Positions 24,761 to 33,310 of a DNA stretch of 33,310 nucleotides are shown here, piece after piece. Each line of letters starts with the position of its first letter. Position 1 is the first letter of the stretch. A model generated the notes under the pieces. That model was not told the origin of the DNA, ran no database searches, and saw only the letters and a program-made list of their open reading frames with translations. Origin of the DNA: Bacteroidota bacterium (GTDB lineage Bacteria > Bacteroidota > Bacteroidia > Bacteroidales > UBA5342); NCBI GenBank assembly GCA_003249935.1, contig QKHT01000237.1, forward strand, positions 1 to 33,310. The letters run 5' to 3'. The position numbers were made by a program, and so were the translations under genes.

Positions 24761-27700
24761 TTACGATTAAGAATAGATACTTTCGAATGTTTATTTTCGC
24801 AACTCACAATGTAAACACCGGAAGGTAATGCCGTAACGTCGACAATATGTTTGGTTGTCCGCAATACGATTTGTCCTAATTTGTTACACACTATAACCTC
24901 CGCGAGTGGATTATTTTTTACAATCGAAAATTGAGTCGATGCTGGATTTGGAAACACAATGAGAGTCTGATTATTCGCAATATGCTGTTCAATTGCAACG
25001 GGATTTCGTAAGTGATCGACCCCAAAATTTATTGTGTCTGTAAGTACAGTATTCGGATCGATAACATTTGTTAAATTGAACGAATTGGTTCCTGCTTCGA
25101 AAATGACCTCAATTTTGTGATCGGAAGTAACATTGGTGAGGCTAACAACCGGCAGTGGGCCAACCGATTGATAATCGACCATCACATCTTTAATCTTATA
25201 TCCTGCATTTGGTTCGATGGTTACCGTTTGGTTTGTTCCGTTTGGAACGGCAATGTCGCCCTTTGGAAATACAGAACCTCCTGCATTGGCTGTTGCACGC
25301 ATGGTGTGTACCTTACCAACGGCTTCGAATTTTATGTTGTAGGTTGTTGCCGGATCGATATAAAAGTACTTCGATTTGTTGTAGTCCAATACCAATTCTC
25401 CTGCAACAATCAGATTCCTGAACGTAATATCGTGCACGGTGGCTTTAATTCCATCTTTTATGAACCCTTCGATACGGTTATTTTTTTTAGTGCCGTTGGT
25501 TGTAATAAATGGTTGTTCGACTTTAATGTTTTCGAAAAGAAAGTTTTTTATCTCGCCCGGATCGGTTGGTTTCCATGCATCGCCACTTGTTGGATCGTAA
25601 CTAATACGCAAAATACAGAGCAACGTCGTGTAATCTTCTAAATAGAGATTTCGGATGGTATCATTCTTTTGATTTGAACCTTGTTTAATGTTCGATCCTA
25701 TAACGGCTTGATTGCCAACAGTGTTTTCTGGGCGTTCCCATTCGCTGTTCACAAAATAAATATTGTCGTAAGTGGCATCTCCACCATCGTAACTTCCCCA
25801 ACCCAAAATACCAAACGCACCGTTTCGCATGGGCCATTCAACACTGTTTTTATACACATGATTGCGATCGGCATAGCTTCGGTCGTCCTGTGTTTTGGTA
25901 AACATCTCTTCGATATACGAACCTGCTCCAACGCGTGTACCATCCTGATTGTATGACCAGCCAATAATTTTTACGTTTTTAAAATAGCTTCGGCTACGTG
26001 TTGGAATTGAATGGTGGGTCGGGTCGATAATCGTAATCCCCTCGATATGGCAATCGTCGGATTCGTAAAACGCAAGGAATGCCTCTTTTTTGCCCGTCTC
26101 GTCGAGCAATTCGTGAAACAACATGTCCCATCCCGAAACAATGCCCCGACCATAAAGCCAAATGCCGCTTTTTCCGTGCGACCAAATAGCACCGCGCACA
26201 TAAGCACCACCTTCAAGGTAAATTTTCTGATTGTTTTTGGTTAAGTCGATAACCCCACGTTTAAACACCTTTTTCAAATTCCAATCGCCCGGGCGAAAAT
26301 AGATTAAGTTGGCATTAACAATGGTTGCACTGTCGGTTTGATCGCTATAAAAAACAGTTCCGACAGCGGTTGTGTCGGGTTTATACACTTCGGGCTTATC
26401 GGCAAAAAGCACCAATCCATGTTTTACTGCCATCTGACCACCAAGAGGTTGTGCATCGAGATTGTCGTTTGCTACAAAGTTGATGCTGATGTAATTGGGT
26501 CGATTGGGTTGGTGTTTTAATTTGAATTTTACGGTACGTCCATCGAAATAAAATGGATTTATACCATAAGCTTTGGGTTGAATTTCGACGCGCGATGCGG
26601 TAGTTCCATATATTTTTGTTGCTTCAACGGTTATTTCGTCGGTAAATTCGAACTGGCAAAAGTTAAATGTTCGGTCGTACAATTCGTTCATTACACCATT
26701 ACCGCCATTATCGTCGGGATACTTTGATGCGCGTGTATCGGGAATACTTTTATGCATAAACATATCGTATAGTTTACCGTTTTGATAAACTTTTACCGAG
26801 TAGAGCTCCGAATGTAAATTGTTATTGGATGCTACGGTTGCAGGCCAGTTAAATGTTTTAACATGTGGCAATTTGGTTATCGGATTCTCGTTGAAAAAAG
26901 TAAATTTCTCAATCGAACCAATGGTATCGGTTTGAGGTAAATCGATTGTTAAGATATAGGTTCCATCCGCAATAGTTCTTGTGATAGGCACATACATCCA
27001 TCGCGATTCGGCATTTTCATCGGCATCACTCACAAATTGAATGCCGTTTGCAAGGTCAAATGTTGCAACATTTTTATTCGTAAGCTGATCTGTAATTTTT
27101 ACCGATCCATTTTTTAACTGGTTTTTTGCATTCGCTAATCCTTTAAAAATAAAATAGTATGGTAGTTTTCCTTGAAATTTTGTGGTGTAATTATACCATG
27201 CTCCGTTGGCTTTCATGGTTTGCGTTGCCAAAGCTAATTTTGCAACATTCCACGCTGGATTGTCGATATACGATCTGATATTTTCACCGCCCGGCACTTT
27301 ATTCATGTTATAAACACCGATTGTAACTCCACTGTCGGCAGCGAAACTCATCACGCTACCCACTTTGTCGTATTCATAAATTGAAATGGTGTCTTTCAGT
27401 GCATCGAAAGTTGTTGTTCTATATGGTTTTCCTTTATACGCTTCAGGTGCTTTGTTGAATGTAAAAACTCCCCACGACGAATAGCTATAACTAATTAATG
27501 GCGACGACAATTCCACTACATAAGTTCCCTGAGCTAAGTTAATATTATCGAGTAGTTTAAACCAATTCGACTCTGTTGCACCGCCGCCAATACGCATTAC
27601 ATTGTTCGAAACAGCTCCAACAGCCGGCATAGTGGCCGATAAGTCGATGTTTTTCGAGAATATAACTTTCGAAATGTCTTTGGGGTCGAGAATCTTGATT

Positions 27701-28185
27701 GTAAATTTTTGTGATCCTTGTGCAAAGGTGTTTATATTCGATCGAAAAATAAAATTGTAGCTGTTTTCATCGAAGTCTATAGTGTATCTTACCCACTGTC
27801 CGCCCTGACGCCAAAGATTACTGCCACCATTCCATCTTATAGGAGCATATCGGTTTATTGTAGTCGCATTGCTTTTTGTGTCGTATCCACGTTTATCCAT
27901 CCCACCGCCATCAGTTGCATTTGCCTGATTATAAATGCCAAAAACTAAACCACTGTCGGCTTTGAAATTTGGACCGGAAACGGATGCGATGTCAAAATTA
28001 TATCCGGTTACAACACCCGGGACATCCATTTCTAATAACGATTGATTGGTTATAACCGTTCCCGGCATTTTGTATTTGGCTCCGGCGATGCCATTGGCAT
28101 AACCAATTCCTGTATAAACCTGACTATTTGCCGATAAATGGGCAATTAGTATAGATGCGATGAATAATGTTAATCGAGTTTTCAT
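24757..28185 (-). CDS. GH49/GH28-like beta-helix glycosidase with type IX sorting tail
   Basis: Starting at 28185 gives 1142 residues with a signal peptide (MKTRLTLFIASILIAHLSANS). Residues 20-460 appear to be two related beta-sandwich modules (each with YTIDF/YTTKF and FIFR/FIFK strands), probably carbohydrate-binding. Residues about 470-960 contain a strand domain and a right-handed beta-helix. The helix has NQDGTRVGAGSYIEE near 747 and TQDDRSYADRNHVYKNSVEW near 765, which resemble the three catalytic aspartates of GH49 dextranases (clan GH-N with GH28). Next comes a GGSVFPKG-type bacterial repeat domain (about 955-1035), and finally a type IX sorting domain (VFPNPASTQFSI onward). It should be a surface endo- or exo-glycosidase. 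The exact family and substrate are uncertain; dextran is not implied. Confidence 0.8.
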   Translation of the reverse strand: MKTRLTLFIASILIAHLSANSQVYTGIGYANGIAGAKYKMPGTVITNQSLLEMDVPGVVTGYNFDIASVSGPNFKADSGLVFGIYNQANATDGGGMDKRGYDTKSNATTINRYAPIRWNGGSNLWRQGGQWVRYTIDFDENSYNFIFRSNINTFAQGSQKFTIKILDPKDISKVIFSKNIDLSATMPAVGAVSNNVMRIGGGATESNWFKLLDNINLAQGTYVVELSSPLISYSYSSWGVFTFNKAPEAYKGKPYRTTTFDALKDTISIYEYDKVGSVMSFAADSGVTIGVYNMNKVPGGENIRSYIDNPAWNVAKLALATQTMKANGAWYNYTTKFQGKLPYYFIFKGLANAKNQLKNGSVKITDQLTNKNVATFDLANGIQFVSDADENAESRWMYVPITRTIADGTYILTIDLPQTDTIGSIEKFTFFNENPITKLPHVKTFNWPATVASNNNLHSELYSVKVYQNGKLYDMFMHKSIPDTRASKYPDDNGGNGVMNELYDRTFNFCQFEFTDEITVEATKIYGTTASRVEIQPKAYGINPFYFDGRTVKFKLKHQPNRPNYISINFVANDNLDAQPLGGQMAVKHGLVLFADKPEVYKPDTTAVGTVFYSDQTDSATIVNANLIYFRPGDWNLKKVFKRGVIDLTKNNQKIYLEGGAYVRGAIWSHGKSGIWLYGRGIVSGWDMLFHELLDETGKKEAFLAFYESDDCHIEGITIIDPTHHSIPTRSRSYFKNVKIIGWSYNQDGTRVGAGSYIEEMFTKTQDDRSYADRNHVYKNSVEWPMRNGAFGILGWGSYDGGDATYDNIYFVNSEWERPENTVGNQAVIGSNIKQGSNQKNDTIRNLYLEDYTTLLCILRISYDPTSGDAWKPTDPGEIKNFLFENIKVEQPFITTNGTKKNNRIEGFIKDGIKATVHDITFRNLIVAGELVLDYNKSKYFYIDPATTYNIKFEAVGKVHTMRATANAGGSVFPKGDIAVPNGTNQTVTIEPNAGYKIKDVMVDYQSVGPLPVVSLTNVTSDHKIEVIFEAGTNSFNLTNVIDPNTVLTDTINFGVDHLRNPVAIEQHIANNQTLIVFPNPASTQFSIVKNNPLAEVIVCNKLGQIVLRTTKHIVDVTALPSGVYIVSCENKHSKVSILNRK

Positions 28186-28231
28186 TTTTTTTACTACTAA
28201 ATTACGATTCAAATCAATATAATACAATCTT

Positions 28232-29119
28232 TTATTGTTTAGGAACAGAGATTCCTTCTGCTGTTGGCGTAACAATATTTATTGTGCCATCGGCATTAAA
28301 AGTTAACCATTCGGCTCTGATACGGCGGTTGCAGGTTGTACTCTCGTTTGGTGCCCATTCGTGATAAAACAAAATCCATTGACCTTTATAATTCACAACA
28401 GAATGATGATTGTTTCCGCCATAGGGCTTCATTATTTCGCCACGATACCGGAATGGGCCAAGCGGTGATTTTCCCGTGAAATAAACCAGATTGTTGAATT
28501 TTTTGGCATAGGTGAAATAGTAAATGCTATCGCGTTTAAATACATAAGTTGCTTCGTATTTATCAGGTACTTCGCCAATTTCGAGTGTTATTGGTTTGTC
28601 GCTTTTGAGTGAAATCATATCGTCATTCAACAGATATGCTTTGTTTTGCGAATAAAGATACGATTGGCCATCGTCGTCGTTAAAAATTGCAGGATCGTGC
28701 ATTGCAACTAACCGTTTACCGGTCGACTCGGTATAAGGCCCTTCGGGATTTAAACTGGTTGCAACACCAACGCCTCCTTTCCCATTTCCGCCATTTTGAA
28801 AATAATAGTAGAAATAGTATTTCCCGTTTTTATAGGTAATATCGGGTGCCCAGGCATTATTTACACCCCATCCCGACATTTTTGCATCGAAAATAACACC
28901 ATGGTCTGTCCAGGTTTTCAAATCGGTGGTGGACCAACAGTTCCATGTTTTTTGATCGTTCCAATTTTTAAGATCGTTGGTTGGAAATACAAATAATCTT
29001 CCATCATGTGCTACAATTCCCGACGGATCGGCCGCCCAAAAAAGTGGATTTTGTGCAGATAATTGCAAAAATGCAATGCTTACAAATGCAATTGAAAATA
29101 AGTTACTTAACTTGTTCAT
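28232..29119 (-). CDS. GH43 family glycosidase
   Basis: This 295-residue single-domain enzyme has a signal peptide (residues 1-22). The GH43 catalytic triad is visible: Asp31 in WAADPSGIV (general base), Asp142 in MHDPAIFNDDDG (pKa modulator) and Glu189 in KYEATYVF (general acid). Blade sequences such as WAPDITYKNGKYYFYYY and HHSVVNYKGQWILFYHEW are typical of arabinofuranosidase, xylosidase or exo-galactanase members. It is compact, with no extra C-terminal sandwich. It probably trims arabinose, xylose or galactose from oligosaccharides in the periplasm. It overlaps the upstream TolB-like gene by 17 bases and precedes the large beta-helix gene by 46 bases, so it lies within one operon. Confidence 0.9.
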   Translation of the reverse strand: MNKLSNLFSIAFVSIAFLQLSAQNPLFWAADPSGIVAHDGRLFVFPTNDLKNWNDQKTWNCWSTTDLKTWTDHGVIFDAKMSGWGVNNAWAPDITYKNGKYYFYYYFQNGGNGKGGVGVATSLNPEGPYTESTGKRLVAMHDPAIFNDDDGQSYLYSQNKAYLLNDDMISLKSDKPITLEIGEVPDKYEATYVFKRDSIYYFTYAKKFNNLVYFTGKSPLGPFRYRGEIMKPYGGNNHHSVVNYKGQWILFYHEWAPNESTTCNRRIRAEWLTFNADGTINIVTPTAEGISVPKQ

Positions 29120-30200
29120 AATTATTCGAATAATTTATTTTTTTACCTTGTTTTATTAATTTCGCTTTGGCTTTTTCGGCTTTTTTAAAGTCCCAAATCA
29201 ATATACCATGGCCTATGCCAGTGGTTTCTCCAACTAAACAGTATTGAAAGGCCATGTATTTTCCATCGTCGCTAACAACAGGGTTTGTTGCTCTGAATTT
29301 TTGCTCATCGTTAAAGAAAGTAAGCCGTTCCATTGTGCCCGAACCATCGAGTGCCAGTTTATACAGGTCGATATAATCCCAAGTGGTATGTCCGGTTTCA
29401 CGTTTCGGGAAATGACGTGTACTCTCGACCAATGTGTTTTTCCCATCAGGGAATATGCCTTCGGGTTCGTCGTAACGGTCGGCACGGTGCGAGTAGTTCA
29501 CTATTTTACGGGTTTTCAGGTCGATGCCCATAACCTCCGCTTCGTACTCAATTTTCGGATAGTGTGCATTGAATATCAGCTCATTGTCGTAAGGTGGACG
29601 GAAGTTCTGAGTCTCTAAATGCCAGTTGTGTACCTCGGCGGGCAAATCGACCGAGCGAACCAAAGTGTCGATTTTCGAGAGTTTTGGAATGCCGTTTTCG
29701 TATACCACATCGGCCATAAAAATATCGTCGATGGTCCATGCTATTTTCATCTGTTTGCGCGAACAGGTTGGCCCTTCTTTGCAAAATGCGCCAAGTGGCG
29801 TTGGTGGCGATTGCAAATCTTTTTTAAGAACCCATAATTCAGCATTTTTTGGACTGCGGCTTTCCCATGCGTTCTGCGGGTCGAACTTGCGGGCTCCAAC
29901 CAACAAATAGTCGCCATTTGCCAAATATAAAGCACGCAAAAATCCCGAATGAAAAAAATGATGTGTTAAAGGACGTAATTTCCCGGTCGCCACTTCAACC
30001 TCATACACATCGCCAAACGATTTTTCGATAAAAATCAGGTGCTTGCCATCGTGCGACCAGTCGCAACGTTCGCCAAAAGTGGTAATTTGTTTTACATGGC
30101 CTTGCGATAGTTCTTTTGGAACTTCTTTATACACAGTCATTTGCGAAAAAGCCAATGTGCTAAGTGTTAGTGAAAATACGATTAATACGAATGATTTCAT
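29103..30200 (-). CDS. Secreted TolB-like (PD40) beta-propeller protein
   Basis: I use the ATG at 30200 (365 residues), because it gives a signal peptide (MKSFVLIVFSLTLSTLAFSQ) and starts 16 bases after the preceding stop. The body contains TolB/WD40-like blades: CDWSHDGKHLIFIEK, EVEVATGKLRPLTHH, PEGIFPDGKNTLVES and NPVVSDDGKYMAFQY. The length and fold resemble both generic PD40 propellers and oligogalacturonate lyases (PL22). Several histidines (for example HHFFHSGF and HNWHLET) could support the latter, but I cannot place the metal ligands with confidence. The position among glycosidases suggests binding or processing of oligosaccharides. Location is probably periplasmic. Confidence 0.7.
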   Translation of the reverse strand: MKSFVLIVFSLTLSTLAFSQMTVYKEVPKELSQGHVKQITTFGERCDWSHDGKHLIFIEKSFGDVYEVEVATGKLRPLTHHFFHSGFLRALYLANGDYLLVGARKFDPQNAWESRSPKNAELWVLKKDLQSPPTPLGAFCKEGPTCSRKQMKIAWTIDDIFMADVVYENGIPKLSKIDTLVRSVDLPAEVHNWHLETQNFRPPYDNELIFNAHYPKIEYEAEVMGIDLKTRKIVNYSHRADRYDEPEGIFPDGKNTLVESTRHFPKRETGHTTWDYIDLYKLALDGSGTMERLTFFNDEQKFRATNPVVSDDGKYMAFQYCLVGETTGIGHGILIWDFKKAEKAKAKLIKQGKKINYSNNYEQVK

Positions 30201-30216
30201 TGTTGTTCTTCTAAAA

Positions 30217-33069
30217 TTATCTACTTGTTCCAATCACAATTTCGACTGTGTTCGACCATGTTACCAAGCCTTTGGCGGTAATATGCGTATTAATACGGTG
30301 TACCCCGTTGGGAAGGAATTTAATTACAAATTCGTTTTTACGAACCTGTTCAGCTTCGACTTTTTTACCTGCAATGTAGATCTCTACCTTTTCGTTGGGG
30401 TCCGATTGAGGGGTATGTACTTTAATCACAATGTCCTTACCCGAATCGAACACATCGCCATTGGTGGGGCTGAGTATACGAAATGCGCCTAAGTCGTTGT
30501 TTGTGGTATAAGTTACATCGGCAATGCGCGATTGTGCCTTTTTGTCACCGGTTTCTTTCATGGTTTTATGAGGCACACTTACAACAATATAGGGGTCGGT
30601 GGTTTCAAAATCGGGATAAATCCGTCCGTTCCCTTTGTTGTCGATCACTTCAATTAAATACATAAAATCCCAAAGTGCACCGGTTTCTTTGCTGTATTCA
30701 GTTACGAAGTCGATATTTTCGGCCGAAATTTCTGCCGTAAAGTTGTTTCCGTTGGCTTTCATTTCAGCAATTTTGTAATCCTGAAACTGAGTTACACCCC
30801 GATAGAGTACACGCGCCATTTTAACTCCCGAAAGGTCTGTAATGTTGGCAGTTATGGTCAATTTTTTTCCGGGTTCAACAAATTTTATTGCGGTATGAAC
30901 CACTTTAGGAGCTTCGCGGTCGGTAGTATTCCGAAAATCAATGGCAGGAGCTACTGTTTTGTTTTTTACCTCAGAGTTTTTGAGTTGTTCAAACGCTTTT
31001 TCGAGAAGTGCCAATTCGCCTGTCCAATGTCCGGCATCGCTTACGCTAAAGTTGAGGTCGGTTCGATACACGTTGCCCACTGTGGCAACCACATTGCGAT
31101 ATTGTTGCAGTGCCCGTCCATCGTAATATATTGCCGTATCGAGTGCTGCGCCGCTTTTGTCGAGTTGCAGATACATTTGGTAAGCAATGGCAGCCTTGAT
31201 TCGCTCAGCATGAAAACGAGCCATATCCGCCATAATCTGCATATCTTTTAGTGTGGCAACGTATTCCTTGTTTCGGTTCGAACCGATGTTTTGTTCGGCA
31301 AGCGCAATGTTGCGGTCAATTTCGTTGGCTGTTTTTACATACCAATCGGCATTTTGCAATGGATGAACCCGCGCCGAAAACTCGCCTTTAATGCGCATTT
31401 CGGCCGCTTCGCCGAAGCTTACAAATGTTTGAATATCGAGTGGAAGTATTTTAGAATAAGCTTCGAGTGTGGCTTTTCCGTTCATTCCGCTTCCGCTTCC
31501 CCATTCGGGTACACCGCGTGCTTCCTGAAAATCGGGCATGGCACTGCTTATAATACGTGGAATAATGCGGCTGCTTTGCGCCAGGGCTTCCATTACATAC
31601 GGTGCAGCTGCTTTGCCAAAACGTTTTTCGAATTCGCGAAGAAACACTTCGTCTTTGGTATCGGGATTATAACCTAATCGTCCAATCATAAGGTTTTGAG
31701 ACCAGTAACGTTGAAACTCGAAATCGGCATAGTTAAAATTTTCGGTTAATGCTCTTTGTGAACCATCGCCCATTGCTTCGGCTCCTTCAATTTCCATAAA
31801 TTCAAAGATGCCGGAATTGTTGTACAGTTTGGTGCTTAAAGCAAAGCGGCGTGCCCAATCGGTATCGCCCCAAACGGTTAGTTTTTGCGAACCTCCGTTC
31901 CATACCCGGTAAAGCATGTCGTAGTTTTTGGGGTACGAAAGTAGGTCGGCATAGCTGTGTCGACGGTCGGTTTGATTGGGTTTTTGAATATGAGCCGGAT
32001 GAAAAGGCATGCCCATTTGCTCGGCACTGAATTTGGTTTCGATGGCAAAGTCCATTCCTTTTGCCACACCAATACTGATGATGGTGTCGGGCAGACCTTT
32101 GGCACGCGGGTATATACGCAGTTTCCGTCCCGATTTGTTGATGCCGTCGTACACACTTGCCCAGAATTTGGAAAGTACGTCCATTTCACGCGGCAATCCC
32201 GACTCCCAATGCATGCGGAACTGAAAGGCATCGAATGGTACTAAGTTGATAATTTTGGCGATGGCCTTTTCGGTATAACCGGCAAGGCGGTCGGCATCGT
32301 CGGGATTGCTCACGTGATCCCAAATGCCAAGCGTAATTTTTATGCCATGGTCATGTGCATTTTTTACAATACTATTGAGTGCGGCCAGGTTTCGTTGTTG
32401 CTCTTCGGCCGAAACCACTATACCGCCGGTAGTGTTCGAAGGTTGCCCATCGATCTCAAAAAACAAGGTGTAAATGGGCGCGCGGAATTTAAAAATGAGA
32501 TTGTACGAATTGATGCGACTTGCGGCCAATTGCTCAAACAAGGCATCCCAATATTTGGGATCGTGAAAATAGCCCGTACGCACATGTTCGGACCTTACGT
32601 AGGTAGAGAGCGAACGCTCGGTGCAAAAAGGCTTTTCGCTTACTTCTTGTATCGAAGTATTGATGTCGGCATCTTTTGGCAATGCTTCTATTTGCGATGC
32701 CAATTCGAGCAAGGCATACATTGCTCCGGTTGCGTCGGAACCGGTAGCTACCAACAAATTTTCTCCTGTTTTTTTAATAAGTACTGCTTCGGTTGCTTTT
32801 TGAATTTCGGACGAATGGGGCTCAATAAGCGGGTTGTTTTGGGGCAACCCCGCTGCAATAACCGTACCTGTAATGCTTTTTGCAACGGTTTGACTTTCCA
32901 CTACATTATACCCCCGGCCCACTAATACCTGTTTCAGTTTTCCTATTCCATAATGAACCGGACTCGGTTGCCCCTGTGGCATAGAAATGGTGACCTGTTT
33001 TTGTGCATTCAAACTTAACTGACTGATTGCCAGAAGAAATATTACAATTGATATACTTAACTTTTTCAT
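30217..33069 (-). CDS. Large putative glycoside hydrolase, GH20/GH67-like architecture
   Basis: The ATG at 33069 (950 residues) gives a signal peptide (MKKLSISIVIFLLAISQLSLNAQ) and starts 7 bases after the upstream DUF1080 gene. Residues 25-140 resemble the alpha/beta domain that precedes GH20 and GH67 catalytic barrels (GYNVVES, TGSDATGAMYALLELASQIE). Residues about 150-520 look like a TIM barrel (LAASRINSYNLIFKFRAP, IKITLGIWDHVSNPDD, FQFRMHWESG, LTVWGDTDWARRF, FEFMEIEGAEAMGDG). Several carboxylates sit at strand ends and could be catalytic. The C-terminal third is helical and then beta-sandwich. Alpha-glucuronidase or hexosaminidase-like activity is possible, but I cannot name the family with certainty. 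Confidence 0.7.
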   Translation of the reverse strand: MKKLSISIVIFLLAISQLSLNAQKQVTISMPQGQPSPVHYGIGKLKQVLVGRGYNVVESQTVAKSITGTVIAAGLPQNNPLIEPHSSEIQKATEAVLIKKTGENLLVATGSDATGAMYALLELASQIEALPKDADINTSIQEVSEKPFCTERSLSTYVRSEHVRTGYFHDPKYWDALFEQLAASRINSYNLIFKFRAPIYTLFFEIDGQPSNTTGGIVVSAEEQQRNLAALNSIVKNAHDHGIKITLGIWDHVSNPDDADRLAGYTEKAIAKIINLVPFDAFQFRMHWESGLPREMDVLSKFWASVYDGINKSGRKLRIYPRAKGLPDTIISIGVAKGMDFAIETKFSAEQMGMPFHPAHIQKPNQTDRRHSYADLLSYPKNYDMLYRVWNGGSQKLTVWGDTDWARRFALSTKLYNNSGIFEFMEIEGAEAMGDGSQRALTENFNYADFEFQRYWSQNLMIGRLGYNPDTKDEVFLREFEKRFGKAAAPYVMEALAQSSRIIPRIISSAMPDFQEARGVPEWGSGSGMNGKATLEAYSKILPLDIQTFVSFGEAAEMRIKGEFSARVHPLQNADWYVKTANEIDRNIALAEQNIGSNRNKEYVATLKDMQIMADMARFHAERIKAAIAYQMYLQLDKSGAALDTAIYYDGRALQQYRNVVATVGNVYRTDLNFSVSDAGHWTGELALLEKAFEQLKNSEVKNKTVAPAIDFRNTTDREAPKVVHTAIKFVEPGKKLTITANITDLSGVKMARVLYRGVTQFQDYKIAEMKANGNNFTAEISAENIDFVTEYSKETGALWDFMYLIEVIDNKGNGRIYPDFETTDPYIVVSVPHKTMKETGDKKAQSRIADVTYTTNNDLGAFRILSPTNGDVFDSGKDIVIKVHTPQSDPNEKVEIYIAGKKVEAEQVRKNEFVIKFLPNGVHRINTHITAKGLVTWSNTVEIVIGTSR

Positions 33070-33076
33070 TGCAATC

Positions 33077-33310
33077 TTATTTAATCTCGCGTACTTCGAT
33101 ATCTTTAAAACGTAAAAAGTTATCTCCATTCATGTGCAGTTGCAGAGCAATGTGACCTTTCATTCCAACCTTACGTGTTACATGGGCTTTATCGTTTAAA
33201 ACCCCGCTACCATCATAATCCGAAACCACCATATTATTTACGATAGTCTTTATATGTTCCCCATTGCAAATAATAGTCATGTCGTTCCAACCTTGTTGCT
33301 CGTCTTCGAA
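33077..33310 (-). CDS. DUF1080 / 3-keto-disaccharide hydrolase domain protein (C-terminal part)
   Basis: The frame is open to the right edge, so only the last 77 residues are seen. The fragment reads WNDMTIICNGEHIKTIVNN, then GHIALQLHMN and FKDIEVREIK at the end. This is the characteristic closing part of DUF1080 concanavalin-like domains, known for 3-keto-glucoside or 3-keto-disaccharide hydrolases and for sugar-binding modules. It is the most upstream visible gene of the carbohydrate cluster, and its stop lies 7 bases before the next start. The signal peptide and any extra domains are outside the window. Confidence 0.85.
   Translation of the reverse strand, partial: FEDEQQGWNDMTIICNGEHIKTIVNNMVVSDYDGSGVLNDKAHVTRKVGMKGHIALQLHMNGDNFLRFKDIEVREIK

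Noticed and set aside
25117-25641. Plus-strand 174-codon frame
   Set aside because: Antisense to the beta-helix enzyme gene, with no start-site or domain support.
32314-32925. Plus-strand 203-codon frame, the longest antisense frame
   Set aside because: Opposite the large GH20/GH67-like gene. Its cysteine- and phenylalanine-rich translation is typical of an antisense shadow.
16037-33310. Standard polysaccharide utilisation locus with SusC/SusD
   Set aside because: No TonB-dependent receptor or SusD-like frame exists on either strand within the window, so the name is not justified from this sequence alone.

Overview
The window looks like chromosomal DNA of a Bacteroidota bacterium, most likely an anaerobic or facultative member of the Bacteroidales/Marinilabiliales side. 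This is inferred from two type IX secretion C-terminal sorting domains, a DUF3078 outer-membrane protein, the Bacteroidetes form of the POT transporter and of 1-pyrroline-5-carboxylate dehydrogenase, and A/T-rich translation starts without strong Shine-Dalgarno sites. No rRNA, tRNA, CRISPR, insertion sequence or phage gene was found. Nearly every gene is on the minus strand; only the small protein near 4.5 kb and pruA are on the plus strand.

Layout. 1-4.3 kb: a nitroreductase cut by the window edge, a DUF3078 barrel protein whose stop overlaps its start, and two tandem paralogous secreted PQQ-like beta-propellers. 4.5-8.4 kb: a small plus-strand protein that converges, over a shared terminator, on an overlapping methyltransferase/patatin pair, then a POT-family transporter with its own terminator. 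8.4-9.1 kb: a 709-base gap that holds a 41-base minisatellite built on a 17-base palindrome, followed by pruA and a strong terminator.

10.9-14.9 kb: a compact four-gene minus-strand operon in the order corrinoid-binding protein, UroD/MtaA-like protein, DUF1638 protein, soluble GAF-PAS histidine kinase. It resembles the corrinoid half of a methyltransferase system, but no substrate methyltransferase is visible, the UroD-like protein appears to lack the zinc-binding cysteines, and the operon ends in a kinase. I infer a corrinoid-based sensing or methyl-transfer signalling module. This is the strongest candidate in the window for an undescribed system.

15.1-15.9 kb: an A/T-rich, cysteine-rich lipoprotein of unknown function. 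16.0-33.3 kb: a minus-strand cluster for degrading complex carbohydrate. From upstream to downstream it encodes a DUF1080 protein (partial), a large GH20/GH67-like hydrolase, a TolB-like propeller, a GH43, a GH49/GH28-like beta-helix enzyme with a type IX sorting tail, a sulfatase, a nucleoside-hydrolase-like/GH43 fusion, a beta-helix/GH43 fusion, and a large carbohydrate-binding protein with a type IX sorting tail. Together they suggest stepwise attack on a branched, sulfated polysaccharide. Two products should be attached to the cell surface or released through type IX secretion. No SusC/SusD pair or dedicated regulator lies within the window.
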